Positions 5,917-7,885 of a stretch of 7,885 nt of DNA are shown here, piece by piece. Position 1 is the stretch's first letter, and every line of letters starts with the position of its first letter. The translations under genes and the position numbers were made by a program. Source of the stretch: Muribaculaceae bacterium. Its GTDB lineage: Bacteria; Bacteroidota; Bacteroidia; Bacteroidales; Muribaculaceae. Under the pieces are notes generated by a model, which ran no database searches, was not told where the DNA came from, and saw only the letters and a program-made list of their open reading frames with translations. The stretch covers positions 1 to 7,885 of the forward strand of contig JAIDBM010000144.1 of assembly GCA_029056365.1 (NCBI GenBank). Reading direction: 5' to 3'.

Positions 5917-5948
5917 TTTGGTCATACCGTAAAAAAACGTGAACTTTG
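5917..5948 (+). promoter_or_regulatory. Bacteroidetes-type promoter in the gap after lpxH
   Basis: TTTG at 5917-5920 and GAACTTTG at 5941-5948 are separated by exactly 20 bases. The second element differs from TAnnTTTG only in its first base. No coding frame with an ATG start follows on this strand before the terminator at 6007-6036, so the promoter appears to drive a short non-coding transcript. Confidence 0.6.
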
Positions 5949-5952
5949 TATC

Positions 5953-6040
5953 GCAAACCTAAAACAATCTTTTTTACCTTAGAAATTGTACCTATTGGAA
6001 ACCAATAAAAAGGAACTCAGGGATGAGTTCCTTTTTATTT
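5953..6040 (+). ncRNA. Candidate small RNA of about 85-90 nt
   Basis: The 5' end is inferred from the promoter at 5917-5948 and the 3' end from the terminator at 6007-6036, so both are approximate. The RNA would have an unpaired A/U-rich 5' part containing a run of six U at 5970-5975, then a small hairpin TATTGG-AAA-CCAATA (5993-5998 with 6002-6007), then the terminator stem directly beside it. The only ATG lies inside the terminator (6023-6025), so a peptide is unlikely. The layout is typical of trans-acting small RNAs, but I recognise no known family. The alternative is a lone terminator of the lpxH transcript with a fortuitous promoter-like sequence upstream. Confidence 0.45.
6007..6036. 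terminator. Strong intrinsic terminator, symmetric
   Basis: AAAAAGGAACTCA (6007-6019) pairs perfectly with TGAGTTCCTTTTT (6024-6036) around the loop GGGA. The plus strand continues ATTTTGTTG, giving a good U tract. Because the stem begins with five A, the minus strand also ends in five T, so the element can stop transcription from both sides: the candidate small RNA on plus and any read-through of the peptidase gene on minus. Confidence 0.85.
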
Positions 6041-6054
6041 TGTTGTCAATAAAC

Positions 6055-6098
6055 CAGGCCCCGGAGCAATTGTTTCAACTACATTGCTCCGGGGCCTG
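6055..6098 (-). terminator. Hairpin terminator of the DPP IV gene
   Basis: Bases 6055-6070 are exactly complementary to 6083-6098 (16 bp, core GGCCCCGGAGCAAT) with a 12-base loop. It lies 22 bases beyond the TAG stop of the minus-strand peptidase gene. The minus-strand sequence after the stem (GTTTATTG) has only a short U run, so the hairpin may act with the symmetric terminator at 6007-6036 or mainly protect the 3' end of the message. Confidence 0.7.
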
Positions 6099-6120
6099 TG
6101 TAATACTGCAAGCGGTTCTG

Positions 6121-7884
6121 CTATTTCAGTTCCCGTTTGAAAAAACGAAGCATGTTGGCATACACCACCGCTCTGGCATTACAGAAATTGATACTGTGAT
6201 TCATGTTCGGAAACACCATCATGTCGAACAGCATGCCGGCATTCTGAAGAGCCGATGCGAACTCCAGGCTGTTGGCCGGATGCACATTGTCGTCGGAAGT
6301 ACCGTACATAATCATAAGCGGGCAGGCAAGCGACGAGGCACGCCCCATCGGAGCCGACTGTTCATATCCTTCGAAGTTCTGCTGAGGTGTGAGCATATAA
6401 CGTTCGGCATATACGGTGTCGTAATACCGCCAGTCCGTTACCGGAGCTATGGCACACGCCGCAGCATAAGGAGCATCCTTGGCCGTGGCGCACATCAGAG
6501 CCTCATATCCGCCGAAACTCCAGCCGCAGATTCCTATCCGCGAGGAATCGATTCCGGGCATTGCCGCCACATAACGTGCCGCATTGATCTGGTCGATTGT
6601 CTCATAATATCCGAGCCGGCGGTAAACCGCATCTCTGAACGCCGCGCCACGTCCGCCGGTACCGCGACCGTCGACACACACCACCACAAAGCCCTGCATG
6701 GCGAAATACTGCTGCCAGTCGAGCTGCCAGCGGTTGCATACACTCTGTGAACCCGGGCCGCTGTACTGGTCCATGACAACCGGATACTTGCCTGAACCAT
6801 TGAAGCCTTCCGGCTTTATCATATATCCGTTGAGTGTGTATCCGTCGGACTGCAGGGTAAAGAACTCGCGTTTAGGCAAAGCGGCCACACGTGCGGCATA
6901 GGCGCTGTTGTCTTCAAGCACACGCACCTTGGCTCCATTGCTCCGGCAAAGAGTATACACCGGAACATCCGTTGCCGTACTATGGTTCATGACCATATAA
7001 CTCATATCGCTCGAAAAATCGGGCACATTCCAACCCGATGCCTCGGATATGCAGGCTGTCTTGCCTTTTGCATCCATACGGCGTACCGTACGGTCGAGCG
7101 GAGTCGGAGCTGCTATCTGATAATAGATATTGCCGGCTGCATCCTCACCATAGCAGGCCGTGACATCGGCCTGTTCCTCACACACAGTGCGGAGCAACGC
7201 ACCGGCATAGCTGTATTTGTAAAGCGATGCGAACCCGCTGCGCGATGAATTCACAATAAAGCCGTCGGAACACAGCACAAGGTCTTCATATGTCTCAGGT
7301 GTAATCCATGCCTTGGACTCATCGACGAACACACTTTTAGCCACTTTTGAGGCCGGACTCACACTATATATCTCCATACGGTTCTGGTCGCGGTTCAAAG
7401 TCACGGCAAGCACCTTTCCTTCGGGCGTATAGAATATCCGTGGTATGTACTCGTAGGAACCGGGCAGCTGAATATCGGCGAGCTTGCGCTCGTCTATATC
7501 GTAACTGCGAAGTGTCACCTTTGAGTTCGGTTCTCCGGCCACAGGATATTTATAGCTGTATTCTCCGGGATAAAGCGCATATTCCTTTTGAGGATCACAG
7601 GCGCCTTCATACACCGGCAGCGTATACATCGGCACCTCCCGCTCATCATAACGCAGGAAACAGAATGTCTCGCTGTCGGGCGAAAATGCCATAGAACAAT
7701 CGGTGGTGAACTCTTCCTCATAAGTCCAGTCGGGCACTCCGTTTATAACCGAGTTCACCGCACCGTCGTCGGTCACAGCTACTTCCGTGTTATAATCGAG
7801 TTTCTTCATATATATATTGTTGTCCGGCCCTACAAAAGCTATCACACGCGAGTTGGGTGCGAATACCGGACGACGCTGCTGACT
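6121..7884 (-). CDS. Dipeptidyl peptidase IV, S9 family serine peptidase (N-terminus outside window)
   Basis: 587 residues are visible; the frame runs off the right edge, so roughly 130-150 N-terminal residues, including any signal peptide, are missing. The GTG at 7845 is internal and serves here only as residue 1 for numbering. The N-terminal part is a beta-propeller with the repeated WxFSPD-like pattern (RPVFAPNSRVIAFV, MAFSPDSETFCFLRYDE). It contains PDWTYEEEF at 38-46, equivalent to the DW-x-YEEE motif of DPP IV whose glutamates hold the free N-terminus of the peptide. The C-terminal alpha/beta hydrolase domain (from about 340) has GWSFGGY with Ser443, GTSDDNVHP with Asp518 and NMNHSI with His550; the 75 and 32 residue gaps are close to those of human DPP4. 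It should release Xaa-Pro or Xaa-Ala dipeptides, probably in the periplasm. GWSFGGY replaces the more usual GWSYGGY. Terminator hairpins follow at 6055-6098 and 6007-6036. Confidence 0.92.
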   Translation of the reverse strand, partial: SQQRRPVFAPNSRVIAFVGPDNNIYMKKLDYNTEVAVTDDGAVNSVINGVPDWTYEEEFTTDCSMAFSPDSETFCFLRYDEREVPMYTLPVYEGACDPQKEYALYPGEYSYKYPVAGEPNSKVTLRSYDIDERKLADIQLPGSYEYIPRIFYTPEGKVLAVTLNRDQNRMEIYSVSPASKVAKSVFVDESKAWITPETYEDLVLCSDGFIVNSSRSGFASLYKYSYAGALLRTVCEEQADVTACYGEDAAGNIYYQIAAPTPLDRTVRRMDAKGKTACISEASGWNVPDFSSDMSYMVMNHSTATDVPVYTLCRSNGAKVRVLEDNSAYAARVAALPKREFFTLQSDGYTLNGYMIKPEGFNGSGKYPVVMDQYSGPGSQSVCNRWQLDWQQYFAMQGFVVVCVDGRGTGGRGAAFRDAVYRRLGYYETIDQINAARYVAAMPGIDSSRIGICGWSFGGYEALMCATAKDAPYAAACAIAPVTDWRYYDTVYAERYMLTPQQNFEGYEQSAPMGRASSLACPLMIMYGTSDDNVHPANSLEFASALQNAGMLFDMMVFPNMNHSINFCNARAVVYANMLRFFKRELK

Positions 7885-7885
7885 G

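Noticed and set aside
5986..6750. Long open frame of 254 codons on the plus strand
   Set aside because: It starts at TTG, runs through two terminator hairpins and is then entirely antisense to the well-supported DPP IV gene. The frame stays open because of that gene's codon bias, and the protein has no recognisable domain.
1..7885. Defence, toxin-antitoxin, CRISPR or mobile-element content
   Set aside because: All sizeable genes belong to housekeeping, envelope or peptidase families; no regularly spaced repeats, transposase motifs or small toxin-antitoxin pairs were found on either strand.

Overview
The window reads as ordinary chromosome from a member of the Bacteroidota, most likely order Bacteroidales. 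The protein families, the Bacteroidetes-type promoters (TTTG, about 20 bases, TAnnTTTG), the near absence of Shine-Dalgarno sequences, and the SA|Q signal peptide with a C-terminal Phe on a barrel protein all point there. Moderately GC-rich coding DNA beside AT-rich gaps would suit Muribaculaceae, but that finer placement is an inference.

Layout. (1) Bases 3-311 are the 3' end of an outer-membrane beta-barrel gene. (2) A well-formed promoter at 367-398 opens a plus-strand run at 416-3876: an HU/CCDC81-like protein with one membrane segment and a SPOR domain, a nitroreductase, a Rossmann-fold/DUF2520 protein, a KdsC-like HAD phosphatase and a Maf nucleotide pyrophosphatase. The last four are tightly packed (overlap of 16, gap of 2, overlap of 7 bases). 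(3) A perfect 24-bp hairpin at 3883-3934 ends this run and also the converging gene at 3948-4598, a small outer-membrane barrel protein. (4) A 102-base divergent promoter region (4599-4700) serves that gene and a plus-strand pair: a MIP18/SufT-like Fe-S assembly protein and LpxH, joined by an ATGA overlap. (5) An AT-rich gap of 359 bases (5762-6120) holds a promoter, a small inverted repeat upstream of it and a strong terminator about 90 bases downstream, which together look like a small RNA gene. A 16-bp hairpin for the next gene follows. (6) From 6121 to the right edge, on the minus strand, lies most of a dipeptidyl peptidase IV with the complete Ser-Asp-His triad and the DW-x-YEEE motif.

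Together the genes concern the envelope (KdsC-like, LpxH, SPOR protein, two barrel proteins), nucleotide and redox housekeeping (Maf, nitroreductase, DUF2520), Fe-S assembly and peptide catabolism. I see no transposase, integrase, CRISPR array, tRNA, rRNA, toxin-antitoxin or defence genes. The least explained items are the candidate small RNA at about 5953-6040, the HU-like/SPOR fusion and the DUF2520 protein. I found no clear evidence of an undescribed multi-gene system.
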